A DNA stretch of 45,048 nt from the NCBI GenBank assembly GCA_013390605.1, contig JACAUB010000001.1, positions 2,507,186-2,552,233 on the forward strand. Reading direction: 5' to 3'. The notes under the pieces were generated by a model that made no database searches, was not told the origin of the DNA, and was given only the letters and a program-made list of their open reading frames with translations. Shown piece by piece: positions 44,037 through 45,048 of this stretch. The stretch comes from Bacteroidota bacterium. Lineage in GTDB: Bacteria > Bacteroidota > Bacteroidia > Bacteroidales > Cfx3-03. The translations under genes and the position numbers were made by a program. Every line of letters begins with the position of its first letter. Position 1 is the first letter of the stretch.

Positions 44037-44152
44037 TACGATTAAAACAAACCAAACGGAAAATGTTAATTTACACACCTCCGAGATATTCTTATCGTCT
44101 AATACAGTTAAAAAAAGCCTAACGATTTAGTGAAAGAAATTGCTAAAACCAG

Positions 44153-45048
44153 TTATTTTATATGTCGTAGAAAAGCATGGAGCAAATAGATTAATCCTAC
44201 AAAATATGAAACTGTAGTCATGATAGCGGCACCCTCAAGGCCTAACAATGGAATCAATATAATTCCTAATATCAGCGTAATCAACAAGCCTATTAATGAG
44301 CCTGTCATGCTTTTGACAGGGAGGCCGATTCCACTAAAATAATGACTAATAATCATAGACAAACTGGTAAAGAATATACCGGGAGTCAAGAAAACAACAA
44401 TAGATCGGACAGCAGAGAATCCATGACCAAATAGAAAATCATACACACTACCCGGTAAACAGACCATCACAATCAATAAAAACAAGGTGATCAAACCTAC
44501 CATCTTCATCAATAAAAGAGTAAGCTGTCGCGATTCTATGTTATCACCCAGATTAGATACTCGTGTATAGTGAATTGTAGCAAAACTCTTTCCAATAATC
44601 CATACGCTTTCAGCTACTTGTGTCGCCACAGAGAAGATCCCTAATGCTGCTGATCCAGAAAAGAACTCGATGAAATAATAGGAAAGTCTATAATTGAGCA
44701 TCTGACCAATGTTGCTGACTTGCATGACAGAACTATATTTAACCAAATCGCGCAACACACTGGTTTTAATGATTTCATTTTTAGTTTTAAAATATGGAAC
44801 AATGAAAATAGTGCTCAATATCAATGAAGAGATTACACCTGCATAATAGGCATAAAAATAGACTCTGATCGAAGAATGATGGAGTACTACAAATTCGATA
44901 AAAAGCACACACAGTGAAATAATGGTCTGCAGGGTGCTGATGATATTTAATGGCTTTATTCGTCCCTTACCCAGTAGTATATTTAAGTTAATTGCATTGA
45001 CTGCCACAAAGAATGAAAGACACATTAAATCAATTAAATAACCGTCAG
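44153..45048 (-). CDS. Polysaccharide flippase (Wzx-like), C-terminal part, runs off the window
   Basis: A polytopic membrane protein of the oligosaccharide flippase (MOP/MATE-like) superfamily. About 297 residues are visible with at least eight hydrophobic segments; motifs include a poly-hydrophobic AVNAINLNILLGKGR near the start and GIGLPVKSMTGSLIGLLITLILGIILIPLLGLEGAAI near the end, both typical of Wzx. The frame is open to base 45048 (DGYLIDL precedes the first in-window Met), so the true start lies beyond the right edge. It probably belongs to a surface-polysaccharide locus continuing outside the window. Confidence 0.85.
   Translation of the reverse strand, partial: DGYLIDLMCLSFFVAVNAINLNILLGKGRIKPLNIISTLQTIISLCVLFIEFVVLHHSSIRVYFYAYYAGVISSLILSTIFIVPYFKTKNEIIKTSVLRDLVKYSSVMQVSNIGQMLNYRLSYYFIEFFSGSAALGIFSVATQVAESVWIIGKSFATIHYTRVSNLGDNIESRQLTLLLMKMVGLITLFLLIVMVCLPGSVYDFLFGHGFSAVRSIVVFLTPGIFFTSLSMIISHYFSGIGLPVKSMTGSLIGLLITLILGIILIPLLGLEGAAIMTTVSYFVGLIYLLHAFLRHIK

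Noticed and set aside
1..45048. tRNA or rRNA genes
   Set aside because: I looked through the gaps between genes and saw no cloverleaf or rRNA-like sequence; a dedicated tRNA search was not possible.

Overview
The window looks like a chromosomal segment from a member of the Bacteroidota, probably order Bacteroidales or a close relative. The base composition is AT-rich. Several gene starts are preceded by the phylum's -7 element (TAnnTTTG), in some cases with a TTG about 19-21 bases further upstream. Protein families such as TlpA with an N-terminal beta domain, carboxypeptidase-regulatory-like proteins and YtrA-type GntR/ABC operons also fit. I cannot name a genus from sequence alone.

Layout. 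(1) 1-5164 is a very long CRISPR array: 79 repeat copies (the first cut by the window edge, the last degenerate) and 78 spacers. The repeat ends in ATTGAAAC and the degenerate copy is at the right end, so the array is read left to right, and its leader and any cas genes lie left of base 1. (2) 5165-12760 is an accessory stretch of short-chain dehydrogenases, an NmrA-like protein, two AraC regulators and a TlpA-like thioredoxin. It is littered with gene debris: a frameshifted SDR remnant, a YafY-type regulator with an in-frame stop, a 27-codon fragment of an NmrA-like gene, and a diverged 76-bp direct repeat. (3) 12777-23413 is a minus-strand branched-chain amino acid operon, ilvD-ilvB-ilvN-ilvC-leuC-leuD-cimA-leuB. 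The synthase is of the Leptospira citramalate-synthase type; no separate leuA is present. (4) 23758-38832 holds housekeeping and hypothetical genes: a rhomboid protease, YqgE, a probable murL-murD2 pair, trmH, a TPR protein, fmt, HU, mpg, recQ and several exported or lipid-anchored proteins. (5) 39266-42216 is a GntR-controlled ABC transporter operon with an operator-like palindrome over its own start. (6) 42361-45048 has a MITE-like inverted-repeat element, a GntP permease and the C-terminal part of a polysaccharide flippase that runs off the window.

The most interesting system is in the leader of the ilv/leu operon (23117-23413). Two complete translation-coupled attenuators lie in tandem. 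Each has a very short ORF packed with Ile, Leu and Val codons (MNNLFVIIIISILLVIKMN and MNCFSLHIIVVIILLLC). Each ORF ends at or 1 nt before an arm that can pair with the following intrinsic terminator. RNA polymerase would thus have to pass two successive branched-chain amino acid checkpoints before reaching ilvD.

The biosynthetic genes work together as follows. CimA would make (R)-citramalate from pyruvate and acetyl-CoA. LeuCD and LeuB would convert it to 2-oxobutyrate. IlvBN, IlvC and IlvD would then carry both 2-oxobutyrate and pyruvate towards isoleucine and valine, giving a threonine-independent isoleucine route. The murL-murD2 pair suggests a second way of placing D-glutamate in peptidoglycan: ligate L-Glu, then epimerise it.
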